A DNA stretch of 64,000 nucleotides from Schaalia sp. Marseille-Q2122 (GTDB lineage Bacteria > Actinomycetota > Actinomycetes > Actinomycetales > Actinomycetaceae), in assembly GCF_903645355.1 (NCBI RefSeq), contig NZ_CAHJXR010000004.1, positions 248,001-312,000 of the forward strand, read 5' to 3'. Positions 10,049 to 17,857 of the stretch are shown piece by piece. Position numbers and translations under genes: made by a program. Below the pieces are notes generated by a model, which searched no databases, was not told the origin of the DNA, and saw only the letters and a program-made list of their open reading frames with translations. Within the stretch, counting starts at the first letter, position 1; every line of letters starts with the position of its first letter.

Positions 10049-10779
10049 GCGAGCGACTCCTGAGAAGAGGGCGCCTCAGAAGAGAGCGCAGCGGAGGCGG
10101 AGAGACCTTCAAAGCGGCGAACCCAGGCGATCACCCGGTAGGTCAAGGGCAGGAGAATAATCTCCACACCCACTTTGTAGAGGTATCCCACGATGAGGTA
10201 GTTGAGGAAGTCAGAACCGGGGATGACACCCAGGAATGCGACAGTACAGAAGATCACGGTGTCGGCGGCCTCGCCAACCACCGTTGACCCCACGAGGCGC
10301 GCCCACAAGTGCTTCTCGCCCCACCGCTGACGGATCCTCACCAGCACCAGAGCATTCAAAAACTGTCCCGCCAGATAGCCAATCACCGAGGCAGCAACAA
10401 TGCGCGGAACAAAGCCGAGCACAGCCTCGAAAGCAGCCTGATTCTCATACCCCGGCCCGACCGGAGCGAGCTGCACAAGGAAGAACGCTAAAGAGGCGAG
10501 CAAGGATGCGGCAAACCCCAGGAAAATCGCGCGGCGAGCCCGCGAGAAACCATAGATCTCCGCCAGGACATCCCCCAGAATGTAGGTGAAGGGGAAAAGG
10601 ATTGCGCCGCCATCAAAGACAAAGTGGGCGGGGCCGACATCAATGCCAATCACCTTCGTTGCTGCCACATTGGAAATCAGCAGGAAAGAGACGAACATGA
10701 CCACAACAACGTCATAGGCGCGGGGAAGCGCAGGCGTTGTGCGGGTCGAAGCGGCAGGCGATGATGTCTGTGTAGGCAT
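10045..10779 (-). CDS. Queuosine precursor transporter, YhhQ family
   Basis: This integral membrane protein of 244 residues has about six hydrophobic segments and belongs to the YhhQ/queuosine-precursor transporter family. The family signature is visible as FVDGGAILFPFTYILGDVLAE in slightly changed form, together with the ARLVGSTVVGEAADTVIF region. It likely imports preQ0, preQ1 or queuine for the adjacent Tgt. ATG 10779 is preceded by GGAGAG; an in-frame GTG or ATG further upstream has no such site. It is co-directional and overlaps tgt (ATGA). Confidence 0.92.
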   Translation of the reverse strand: MPTQTSSPAASTRTTPALPRAYDVVVVMFVSFLLISNVAATKVIGIDVGPAHFVFDGGAILFPFTYILGDVLAEIYGFSRARRAIFLGFAASLLASLAFFLVQLAPVGPGYENQAAFEAVLGFVPRIVAASVIGYLAGQFLNALVLVRIRQRWGEKHLWARLVGSTVVGEAADTVIFCTVAFLGVIPGSDFLNYLIVGYLYKVGVEIILLPLTYRVIAWVRRFEGLSASAALSSEAPSSQESLA

Positions 10780-10883
10780 GGGCTCTCCAGTGTCGATAGT
10801 ATTCCACCCCATTGTGCCTAATGACCGGCGGTCCTCTCATCTTGGTGGGGGTGGGAAGGCACACAGCGCGGGCGTATGAGGGC

Positions 10884-10928
10884 TTGCAACGGCAGAAGAA
10901 GTGCAGTGCCACGATAGAATTCCACCCG
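10884..10928 (+). promoter_or_regulatory. Possible leaderless promoter for the ABC-F gene
   Basis: A -10-like TAGAAT at 10915-10920 ends seven bases before the GTG start at 10928, and no Shine-Dalgarno sequence lies between. This geometry suggests transcription starts at or next to the start codon. No well-spaced -35 hexamer is visible; TTGCAA at 10884 is too far away. This is an inference from spacing only. Confidence 0.4.
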
Positions 10929-12538
10929 TGATTAACGTCCAGAATTTCTCCCTGCGAATCGGCGCGCGTGAACTCGTCAAAGATGTCACCTTCCGCGTCG
11001 ACAAAGGTATGCGTATCGGTCTTGTCGGGCGAAACGGAGCCGGAAAGACCACCACTATGCGCCTCCTCGCAGGCGAGGACGATCGCGGTATCGCCGAACA
11101 CGACGGCATGATCAGCCGCACAGGCACCGTCGGTTACCTACCTCAAGACACCCAAGCTGGCGACCCCGAACAAAAAGCACGCGAACGCATCATCTCCGTG
11201 CGCGGCATTGACACTATCATTGCCCGCATCCGCAAAGCCGAACAAGAAATGTCCACCCTTGAGGGCCCGCGTCAGGTCAAGGCCATGGAACGCTACGTGC
11301 GCCTCGACCAAGAATTCACCAACGCTGGCGGGTGGGCAGCCAACGCGGAAGCCTCGCAAATCGCCCACGCCCTCGGCCTTGAAGACCGCGTCCTCGACCA
11401 ACCCCTTGCCACCCTCTCCGGCGGTCAACGCCGCCGTGTGGAACTGGCGCGCGTCCTCTTCTCCGGTGCCGATGTGCTCCTCCTGGACGAACCCACCAAC
11501 CACCTCGATCACGACTCCATTGTCTGGCTGCGCGACTGGCTCAAAACCTTCCCCGGTGGGGCCATCATTATCAGCCACGACGTCAAGCTTTTAGGCGACA
11601 CCGTCAACCAGGTGTTCTTCCTTGACGCCACCCGCGCCGTCATGGACATCTACCACCTGGGATGGACCGCCTACCTTCAGCAACGCGCCGAGGACGAACG
11701 CCGCCGCCGCCGCGAACGCGCCAATGCCCTCAAAAAAGCCGAGCAGCTACGTGCCCAAGGCGAAAAGATGCGCGCCAAGGCGACCAAAGCCGTCGCCGCC
11801 CAACAGATGCTTCGCCGCGCCCAAGAACTCCTCGAATCGGTGGGCGATGAGCGTCAGGAAGAAAAGGTCGCGCGCCTGCGTTTCCCTGAGCCCGCACCCT
11901 GTGGACGCGTGCCCCTCAGCGCCGAGGACCTGTCCAAGTCCTATGGCTCCTTGGAAGTCTTCGCCGGAGCTGACCTATCCATTGATCGCGGAGCGAAGGT
12001 CGTGGTACTTGGCTACAACGGCGCCGGTAAGACCACCCTGCTGCGCATCCTGGCAGGCATTGAAACCCCAGACACCGGCCAGGTTGTTCCCGGGCACGGG
12101 CTCAAACTGGGCTACTACGCTCAGGAGCACGAAACCCTCGACGGCGAGGCGACAGTCTACGAAAATATGGCCCGTTCCGCCCCCGGGCTGGATAACACGC
12201 AGATCCGCAATGTCCTGGGGCAGTTCCTCTTCTCCGGTGATGACGTAGAAAAGCCCGCCTCAGTCCTCTCAGGCGGGGAAAAGACGCGTCTGGCGTTGGC
12301 AACACTGGTGGTGTCGGCGGCAAATGTGCTACTCCTGGACGAACCGACGAATAACCTTGACCCGGCCTCGCGCGAGGAAATCCTCTCGGCCCTTCGCACC
12401 TATGAAGGCGCGGTCGTTCTCGTCACGCACGACCCGGGTGCTGTCGAGGCCCTCAATCCTGATCGCGTCCTTCTGCTGCCTGACGCCGATGAGGACCTCT
12501 GGGATGAGTCCTACTTGGATCTGGTGACACTGACATAA
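10928..12538 (+). CDS. ABC-F family ATP-binding protein
   Basis: This 536-residue soluble protein has two ABC domains in tandem and no membrane part. The Walker A motifs are GRNGAGKTTTMRLLAG (about residue 35) and GYNGAGKTTLLRILAG (about 360). Signature motifs are LSGGQRRRVELARVL and LSGGEKTRLALATLV, and both Walker B regions read LLLDEPTN. The charged linker between the domains, rich in Arg, Lys and Ala, fits the ABC-F interdomain linker. ABC-F proteins act on the ribosome, some giving antibiotic resistance and others aiding translation; nothing here tells which. GTG 10928 is chosen because the conserved sequence starts INVQNFSLRIG. Confidence 0.9.
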   Translation: MINVQNFSLRIGARELVKDVTFRVDKGMRIGLVGRNGAGKTTTMRLLAGEDDRGIAEHDGMISRTGTVGYLPQDTQAGDPEQKARERIISVRGIDTIIARIRKAEQEMSTLEGPRQVKAMERYVRLDQEFTNAGGWAANAEASQIAHALGLEDRVLDQPLATLSGGQRRRVELARVLFSGADVLLLDEPTNHLDHDSIVWLRDWLKTFPGGAIIISHDVKLLGDTVNQVFFLDATRAVMDIYHLGWTAYLQQRAEDERRRRRERANALKKAEQLRAQGEKMRAKATKAVAAQQMLRRAQELLESVGDERQEEKVARLRFPEPAPCGRVPLSAEDLSKSYGSLEVFAGADLSIDRGAKVVVLGYNGAGKTTLLRILAGIETPDTGQVVPGHGLKLGYYAQEHETLDGEATVYENMARSAPGLDNTQIRNVLGQFLFSGDDVEKPASVLSGGEKTRLALATLVVSAANVLLLDEPTNNLDPASREEILSALRTYEGAVVLVTHDPGAVEALNPDRVLLLPDADEDLWDESYLDLVTLT

Positions 12539-12568
12539 ATGGCCTCTTAGCTGGAGCAGTCAAGCGTT

Positions 12569-12584
12569 CGGCCTTATCAGGCCG
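12569..12584. terminator. Short hairpin between convergent genes
   Basis: CGGCC (12569-12573) pairs with GGCCG (12580-12584) across a six-base loop, in the 104-base spacer between the converging ABC-F and metX genes. No T-run follows. It is a weak terminator candidate. Confidence 0.35.
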
Positions 12585-12642
12585 GCTCGCGGGGGCCAGC
12601 GCAAGCGGGAAGGTGGCAGACTGGCGGATTCGGCGGCCAGTT

Positions 12643-13854
12643 TTAGTTGCCGTAAAAGCTGCGGATAATGGCGCTCACTTGATCGGATTCGATAAGGAAA
12701 CCGTCATGCCCGCAAGGAGAAGAAATCTCCGCGTAACGGGCGTGAGCGATGGCTTGCGCGCAGGCACGCACCTCGGTGGGGTAGAAGAGGCGATCGGAGT
12801 CCACCCCAATCACCAGCGTTTCAGCTTGAATGTTGCCAAGAGCGCGTTCTACGCCACCGCGGTCACGGCCCACGTTGTGGGTGATCATCGTGCGGCACAG
12901 GGTCACGTAGGAGCCCGCGTCGAAGCGACGTACGAGCTTCTCTCCGTGATAGTCCAGGTAGGAGGCGATAGCTAGGCGCCCACCTGTGAGGGGGTTTTCG
13001 CCGTGCTGAGCGTCATTTCCAAAGCGCTCCGCTAATTCTTCGGGGGCGCGGTAGGTGGTGTGGGCAATCTGGCGGGCGAGGGCAAGGCCGCGCGTGGGAG
13101 CCTCGCCGCTGGCGTAGTAGTCGCCGCCCTGCCAGTTGGTGTCAAGGGTGATGGCCTGAATCTGCGTGTGTGCCCAGGCGGCCTGCTCGGCACTGGCCTG
13201 CGCGCTGGATGCGACGATAATGAGCCGTTCCAGGCGTGCGGGGTAGGTGACTGCCCACTCGTAGGCGCGCTGGCCTCCCAGCGAGGCGCCCACAACCGTG
13301 TGCCAACGTTCAACGCCGAGGGCGTCGGCGAGCAGCGCCTCAGCATGAACCTGATCGCGGGTGGTGATGAGGGGGAAACGCGATCCCCATTCGCGCCCAT
13401 CAAGGCCGATCGAGGAGGGGCCGGTGGATCCCTGGCAGCCGCCGAGGACGTTCACGCCGACGACGAAGTGGCGGCTGGTGTCAATGGCTCGGCCAGGGCC
13501 CACAATGTCGTTCCACCATCCGGCGGTGGGCTGGCCGGGCGTGGCCTCGCCGCAGACATGGGCGTCGCCGGTGAGAGCGTGGAGGATGAGGATAGCGTTG
13601 CTGCGGTCCTCGTTGAGGGTGCCCCAGGTTTCGTAGGCGAGGCGCAGGTGGGGCAGGTAGTCGCCACTTTCGAGGGTGAGGCCACCGAGGTCGGCGAAGT
13701 GCCGCTCTCCGGTGGGGTCGCCGTCACGCCATCCGCCCTGGCGTGGGGCGCGTGGGACGAGGGCGAGCGGTGGGACGAGGGCGGGTGCGCCGGTCGTTTC
13801 GTTGGGGGAGAAGGGAGTATTGGAAGGGAGCAAAGGGCGGGCGGCAGCGGACAT
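12643..13854 (-). CDS. metX: Homoserine O-acetyltransferase
   Basis: MetX acylates L-homoserine, the committed step toward methionine. The 403-residue alpha/beta hydrolase has the nucleophile elbow VVGASLGGQRAYEWAV, the acid residue in IGVDSDRLFYP and the catalytic histidine in SPCGHDGFLIE. The segment GANVLGGCQGSTGPSS, seen here as VNVLGGCQGSTGPSS, is typical of the family. ATG 13854 has AAGG only two bases away; ATG 13902 is an alternative. The usual neighbour metY is not adjacent, so the next pathway step must be encoded elsewhere. Confidence 0.93.
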   Translation of the reverse strand: MSAAARPLLPSNTPFSPNETTGAPALVPPLALVPRAPRQGGWRDGDPTGERHFADLGGLTLESGDYLPHLRLAYETWGTLNEDRSNAILILHALTGDAHVCGEATPGQPTAGWWNDIVGPGRAIDTSRHFVVGVNVLGGCQGSTGPSSIGLDGREWGSRFPLITTRDQVHAEALLADALGVERWHTVVGASLGGQRAYEWAVTYPARLERLIIVASSAQASAEQAAWAHTQIQAITLDTNWQGGDYYASGEAPTRGLALARQIAHTTYRAPEELAERFGNDAQHGENPLTGGRLAIASYLDYHGEKLVRRFDAGSYVTLCRTMITHNVGRDRGGVERALGNIQAETLVIGVDSDRLFYPTEVRACAQAIAHARYAEISSPCGHDGFLIESDQVSAIIRSFYGN

Positions 13855-14152
13855 GGCCTTACCATTTCTGTTTTCTACGAGGGGTCCGGGCGTATCCTGC
13901 ATCGTTGCAGGGAGCACACAGGGGCCGTCACGCTATTGCTGCTGAGGAAGGGGCAGTGCAAGAAGCCTGGGGCTAGGGCTGCGTGCTCAGCAGGACATTC
14001 GACGGGTCAATCGTGAAAACATGTGTTGAGTGTAAGCCGGGATCCGCATATGACTATGGTCCCTCTCACATGGGGAGACGCTGTGTGAATCCTGAAGTAT
14101 CGTCTTTGCCTACTGACTCTCGACCGCGTCTTGCGAAGGGGGCGCACGTAAA
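13855..14152. other. Non-coding spacer upstream of metX, unassigned
   Basis: This spacer of nearly 300 bases lies between metX and the terminator of the ABC importer operon, both on the minus strand, so it should hold the metX promoter and leader. A TTGACC sequence on the minus strand (14005-14010) could be a -35 element, but no -10 with normal spacing follows. I looked for SAM riboswitch cores and did not recognise one. A short plus-strand frame (13983-14177) has no ribosome binding site and runs into the terminator hairpin, so I do not call it. Confidence 0.5.
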
Positions 14153-14200
14153 CAGTGGCCTGTGGGCCAAGCGTTGAGACACTCAGCCCACAGACCACTG
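14153..14200 (-). terminator. Hairpin terminator of the amino acid ABC operon
   Basis: CAGTGGCCTGTGGGC (14153-14167) and GCCCACAGACCACTG (14186-14200) form a 15-bp stem with one G-T or mismatch position. The hairpin begins 17 bases past the stop of the ATPase gene. On the minus strand it is followed by TTTACG, only a short T-run. Confidence 0.75.
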
Positions 14201-14216
14201 CGAAAGACAAGGACTC

Positions 14217-14996
14217 TCAGAGCACTTTAGAGAAGAACTCCTTGGTGCGCTCCTCCTGCGGGTGATCAATCACCTGCTCGGGGGAGCCCTGCTCAACAAT
14301 CACGCCACCATCCATGAAGACGACGGTATCGGCAACCTCTCGGGCGAAGCCGACCTCGTGAGTGACGACAACCATCGTCATCCCCGACTCTGCCAGGTCC
14401 TTCATGACCGCCAAAACCTCGCCCACCAGTTCAGGATCAAGGGCAGAGGTCGGCTCATCAAAGAGCATCAGCTCGGGTTCCATCGCCAGCGAACGTGCAA
14501 TGGCCACGCGCTGCTGCTGACCACCTGAGAGTTCCGAAGGGTAATGATCAGCGCGGTCAGCCAAGCCCACCAACGCAAGCAGCTCCTCCGCGCGGGTCTT
14601 CGCCTGCGCCTTAGGGACCTTGGCGACGTGGATCGGGGCTTCCATAACGTTTTCTAGAGCCGTCATATGAGGAAAGAGGTTGAAACGCTGGAATACCATA
14701 CCGATCTTCGAGCGCTGCTGTGCGATGGCCTTATCCGGCAGATCATGCACAATGACCTGCCCGTTCTTTTCTTCCTCGCGGTAGCCCAGCAGAGTGCCGT
14801 CAACGTAGACGCGACCAGCGCTAATCGTTTCCAACTGGTTGAGGCAGCGCAACAGGGTGGACTTTCCTGAACCTGAGGGGCCAAGTACCACGCACACCTC
14901 ACCGGGCTGCACATCCAAATCCACGCCTCGAAGAACATGGAGGTCGTCGAAGAACTTGTGGACGCCTCGAAGGGAGACCTTCGCCTGAGTGCTCAT
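14217..14996 (-). CDS. Polar amino acid ABC transporter, ATP-binding protein
   Basis: This 259-residue ATPase belongs to a PAAT-family importer. Motifs are Walker [19 protein letters not shown], signature [16 protein letters not shown], Walker [21 protein letters not shown] and the H-loop [12 protein letters not shown], all typical of GlnQ/HisP-like ATPases. An unusual insertion of about 15 residues ([20 protein letters not shown]) lies between the Walker A region and the Q-loop. The start overlaps the permease stop by four bases. The substrate is not predictable from this subunit. Confidence 0.93.
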   Translation of the reverse strand: MSTQAKVSLRGVHKFFDDLHVLRGVDLDVQPGEVCVVLGPSGSGKSTLLRCLNQLETISAGRVYVDGTLLGYREEEKNGQVIVHDLPDKAIAQQRSKIGMVFQRFNLFPHMTALENVMEAPIHVAKVPKAQAKTRAEELLALVGLADRADHYPSELSGGQQQRVAIARSLAMEPELMLFDEPTSALDPELVGEVLAVMKDLAESGMTMVVVTHEVGFAREVADTVVFMDGGVIVEQGSPEQVIDHPQEERTKEFFSKVL

Positions 14997-15934
14997 GGGG
15001 TTACCTCGATGAAAGGATCGTCGTTGGTCGTGTGGGAACGGTTAATCGCCGCTTGTCGATCATGCGTGGGGGTGGGTGAATCGCGACGATCAAAACCCTT
15101 CCCGAAGTGACGCTCAATACGGCTTTGCACCATCATCAGCAGGGTCGTGATGAGCAGATACCACAGGGCCGCCGCGATCAACAGAGGAATTGGCAAGAAG
15201 AGCGCCTGCCCCTTCGTGCGAGCCACGAAGGTCAGTTCATAGGTGTAGGGGATAGCGCTGACCAACGAGGTCGTCTTGAGCATCGAAATCGTTTCATTAC
15301 CGATGGGCGGCACGATGACGCGCATGGCCTGGGGCAAAATGATCCGGCGGAAGATCATAGAGCGCGGCATGCCCAGGGCTGTTGCTGCCTCCCACTGTCC
15401 CTTGTCAACAGAGAGTAAGCCGGCGCGGATAATCTCGGCAAGGTAGGCGCCTTCGTTGAGGCCAAGGCCGATGAAGGCCATCCAAAGTGGCGTGAAATAG
15501 TCGATGGTCGAGAACTCCACGAAGGGTTCCATGAAGGGGATCCCGATGCCAATGGTGGGGTAGAGGCTGGGAAGCAGGGACCAGAAGATGAGCTGCGTAT
15601 AAATGGGGGTGCCGCGGAAGAACCAGATGTAGAAGGTGGCGACCCCACGCAAAATCGGATTCACTGACTGGCGCATGACCGCCATGGTGATGGCCAGGAC
15701 AGTGCCCAGGGCCATTGCGAGGACGGTCAGGAGAAGAGTGAAGAGAACGCCGCTGACGATCGTCTGCGAGAAGACCCACTGAGCAACGACATCCCATTGG
15801 TAGTTCGGGTTTGTCGCTAGAGAGTGGAGGGCGATAACAGCGATGAGGCCGATAAAAGCGGCAGAGACCCAGCGGCCGGGCCGCGGGACAGGTTTTGCCT
15901 CGAGGAATTCAATTCCGTCTTTGACATGGGGCAT
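14993..15934 (-). CDS. Polar amino acid ABC transporter, permease
   Basis: This 313-residue inner-membrane permease is of the HisM/GlnP type. A hydrophilic N-terminus of about 35 residues is followed by several membrane segments. The EAA-type loop reads [20 protein letters not shown], ending [16 protein letters not shown]. The N-terminal extension and hydrophilic tail (residues about 275-313) are longer than in minimal family members. ATG 15934 was chosen at the start of the conserved N-terminal region [11 protein letters not shown] perfect hairpin precedes the gene, after the binding-protein gene. Confidence 0.92.
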   Translation of the reverse strand: MPHVKDGIEFLEAKPVPRPGRWVSAAFIGLIAVIALHSLATNPNYQWDVVAQWVFSQTIVSGVLFTLLLTVLAMALGTVLAITMAVMRQSVNPILRGVATFYIWFFRGTPIYTQLIFWSLLPSLYPTIGIGIPFMEPFVEFSTIDYFTPLWMAFIGLGLNEGAYLAEIIRAGLLSVDKGQWEAATALGMPRSMIFRRIILPQAMRVIVPPIGNETISMLKTTSLVSAIPYTYELTFVARTKGQALFLPIPLLIAAALWYLLITTLLMMVQSRIERHFGKGFDRRDSPTPTHDRQAAINRSHTTNDDPFIEVTP

Positions 15935-15959
15935 AGGAGGAGTCTTTCCGCGCGATACA

Positions 15960-15996
15960 ACGTCGTGGGATGCTCGGATGGAGCATCCCACGACGT
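15960..15996 (-). promoter_or_regulatory. Perfect intercistronic hairpin between binding protein and permease genes
   Basis: ACGTCGTGGGATGCT (15960-15974) is exactly complementary to AGCATCCCACGACGT (15982-15996), giving a 15-bp stem with a seven-base loop. It lies in the 71-base gap after the binding-protein stop. Such hairpins commonly attenuate transcription or protect the upstream mRNA, so that more binding protein than permease is made; that role is inferred here. No T-tract follows. Confidence 0.8.
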
Positions 15997-16005
15997 GTGG
16001 AGGTG

Positions 16006-16941
16006 TCACTTACCGGGGTTGAGTTCTGCAGTGGTCAGAGCCGCATCCTCAGCGCCGTATGCGCCCAGAATCTTGGCGAACTGGCCGTTATCCATGAGGT
16101 ACTGAACGGCGGCCTGGACAGCCTTGGCCAATTCCACATTGTCCTTGGCAACGGCAATTCCCTGCGGTTCAGATTCGATGACCTCGCCGACCTGTTCGAG
16201 CTTACCCTCTGCGAGTTCGACAGTGAAGCCAATGACCGTGGAATCTGCCAGTGTGGCATCGTATTGACCGCCGATCACCTTCGTTGCGATGGAGGTCTGG
16301 ACATCTTCGGGCTTGATTTCAATGGGGCTCTTACCGTCAGCAACGCACTTGTCGGACAGCTCTTGAGCGTAGTCCTGCTGGTAGGTGCCGTTCTGGACGC
16401 CGATAGTGGCGCCGCAGGGGTCGGTCGGGTCAAAGCCCTTGGGGTTGCCTGCTGCCACGGCGTAGGCCGAACCAACCTCAACGTAGGAGATCATATTGAC
16501 CTGTTCGAGGCGCTCAGGGGTGATGGTGAAGGAAGATGCCGCCACATCGAACTTCGTGCCCAGCGCGGGAAGAATGGTGGGGAACTCTGCGTGGCTGGTC
16601 TGGCCCTCCTTGAGGCCCATGACCTTAGCAATGGCCTTGACGAGGTCAACGTCGTACCCGACGGGGGTTTGGCCATCATCGCCGCGGAACTCGCCGGGGG
16701 CGTAGTCGGTGGAGGCGCCGTTGGTAAGAATGCCCTTTTCCTTAATGTCTGCGGGGACGAGGGCGGCAACCTCGGGAACCTCTGAGAGCGTCGAGACATC
16801 GAAGGGGGTGATGCCTGCAACGCCAGCGCCTGCGCCTGAGTCGGCTGCGCTTTGGGAGGCACCGGTGGTGGGGTCTGCGCAACCTGCCAGGGCGAGGGTT
16901 GCAACAGCGGTAAATCCAATGAGTGCGGTCAGCTTCTTCAT
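16006..16941 (-). CDS. Polar amino acid ABC transporter, substrate-binding lipoprotein
   Basis: This 311-residue extracytoplasmic binding protein (SBP_bac_3 fold) starts with a lipoprotein signal peptide: MKK, a hydrophobic stretch and the lipobox LALAGC, with the cysteine near residue 20. The mature protein shows family stretches such as GYDVDLVKAIAKVMGL and the two-domain fold with PEGIAV-like segment PQGIAVAKDN. It is first in the importer operon. ATG 16941 is chosen because the signal peptide begins there. The ligand is unknown. Confidence 0.93.
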   Translation of the reverse strand: MKKLTALIGFTAVATLALAGCADPTTGASQSAADSGAGAGVAGITPFDVSTLSEVPEVAALVPADIKEKGILTNGASTDYAPGEFRGDDGQTPVGYDVDLVKAIAKVMGLKEGQTSHAEFPTILPALGTKFDVAASSFTITPERLEQVNMISYVEVGSAYAVAAGNPKGFDPTDPCGATIGVQNGTYQQDYAQELSDKCVADGKSPIEIKPEDVQTSIATKVIGGQYDATLADSTVIGFTVELAEGKLEQVGEVIESEPQGIAVAKDNVELAKAVQAAVQYLMDNGQFAKILGAYGAEDAALTTAELNPGK

Positions 16942-16976
16942 GGGAGTGCCTTTCTCTGTGGAGCGACTGATACAAG

Positions 16977-16994
16977 TATGCGCATATGCGCATA
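16977..16994. promoter_or_regulatory. 18-bp perfect palindrome, candidate operator
   Basis: TATGCGCATATGCGCATA is an exact palindrome 35 bases upstream of the binding-protein start. On the minus strand a -10-like TATTAT (16992-16997) overlaps its edge, placing the likely transcription start inside the palindrome. This is the expected position for a repressor site that controls the amino acid importer. The binding protein is not identifiable from the sequence. Confidence 0.6.
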
Positions 16995-17090
16995 ATATTC
17001 GTATGGGTGTCTCGCAATGAGAGATGCACTGAAAGACGCGCGGGAGCTGTCGACCAACGTGCACCCATCACACGTCACCCCAGCAGAGGG

Positions 17091-17127
17091 GAAAGAAAAA
17101 GTGGCCCTCCCACATTGGGAGGGCCAC
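17091..17127 (-). terminator. Rho-independent terminator of the DUF4191 gene
   Basis: GTGGCCCTCCCA (17101-17112) pairs perfectly with TGGGAGGGCCAC (17116-17127) around a three-base loop. On the minus strand it is followed by TTTTTCTTTC (17091-17100). This is one of the few classical T-tract terminators in the window. Confidence 0.9.
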
Positions 17128-17146
17128 AGCAGTGAAGCGCCAAGGA

Positions 17147-17845
17147 CTAACGCCCACGCAAAGCACGACGATTCATGCGAACACGATTCGGATCAACACC
17201 CTTTGGAATCGGAGCGCTCGACGCCGTCAAAGCATTCAAGCGCTGACTCACCGACGGAATCTCCTCGCGAGTCAAGACATTCTTCAGCTTACGCAGGCGA
17301 GACTGCAGATCCGCCAGACGCACCTGCCCCTCACCGCTACCCACCTCAATGAGATGAACAGGAACATTCTGCGCAACGCGCTGAATCTTCTTCCGTTCAG
17401 CATTCAGCAGCGGGCGCACGCGCGAGGACGGACCTTCCGAGATCAACACAACGCCGGGGCGGCCCACAATGCGCCAGACGATATCCTGCTCACGAGTAGC
17501 GTTCACAGGGCGCTCAAAAACAATCCAACCGCGCTTAATCTGGCTCAATACCGCATACACAGAACCAACGGTGCCCTCAATCTGCGTGTACATGGCGCGA
17601 GGAGCCAAGTAGGACAACAAGAGCATGGCAATGAGAATGCCCGTCATCACGCCCATGAGAATCCACAGCACCCAACTACCTTGAGTGAGAGCTGCAAAGA
17701 GGATATTCAGAGCGAGTGAAACGATGATGACAGCAGCGAGTACCCACTTCAGCCAGGGGTAGGAACGTGCGGTGATCTTATAAGCGTCAACCACATTGTG
17801 GTACCAACGACGCTTCTTCATGGGGGAGGGAGTCTTATCAGCCAT
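17147..17845 (-). CDS. DUF4191 domain membrane protein
   Basis: This 232-residue protein matches the actinobacterial DUF4191 family. A short basic N-terminus precedes two membrane segments (about residues 31-55 and 59-82). A cytoplasmic domain follows, with the conserved-looking stretch GRPGVVLISEGPSSRVRPLL and basic C-terminal residues. The function is unknown; in other actinobacteria the gene often lies near lipoate or glutamine synthetase genes. Here it is 12 bases from the MFS gene stop on the same strand and ends at a strong terminator. Confidence 0.85.
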   Translation of the reverse strand: MADKTPSPMKKRRWYHNVVDAYKITARSYPWLKWVLAAVIIVSLALNILFAALTQGSWVLWILMGVMTGILIAMLLLSYLAPRAMYTQIEGTVGSVYAVLSQIKRGWIVFERPVNATREQDIVWRIVGRPGVVLISEGPSSRVRPLLNAERKKIQRVAQNVPVHLIEVGSGEGQVRLADLQSRLRKLKNVLTREEIPSVSQRLNALTASSAPIPKGVDPNRVRMNRRALRGR

Positions 17846-17857
17846 AGCTCTTCGATC

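Noticed and set aside
13855-14010. SAM riboswitch upstream of metX
   Set aside because: No conserved SAM-I, SAM-II or SAM-IV core could be recognised; calling one would be a guess.
13983-14177. 64-codon plus-strand frame between metX and the ABC importer
   Set aside because: No ribosome binding site, no recognisable product, and it reads into the terminator hairpin of the opposite operon.
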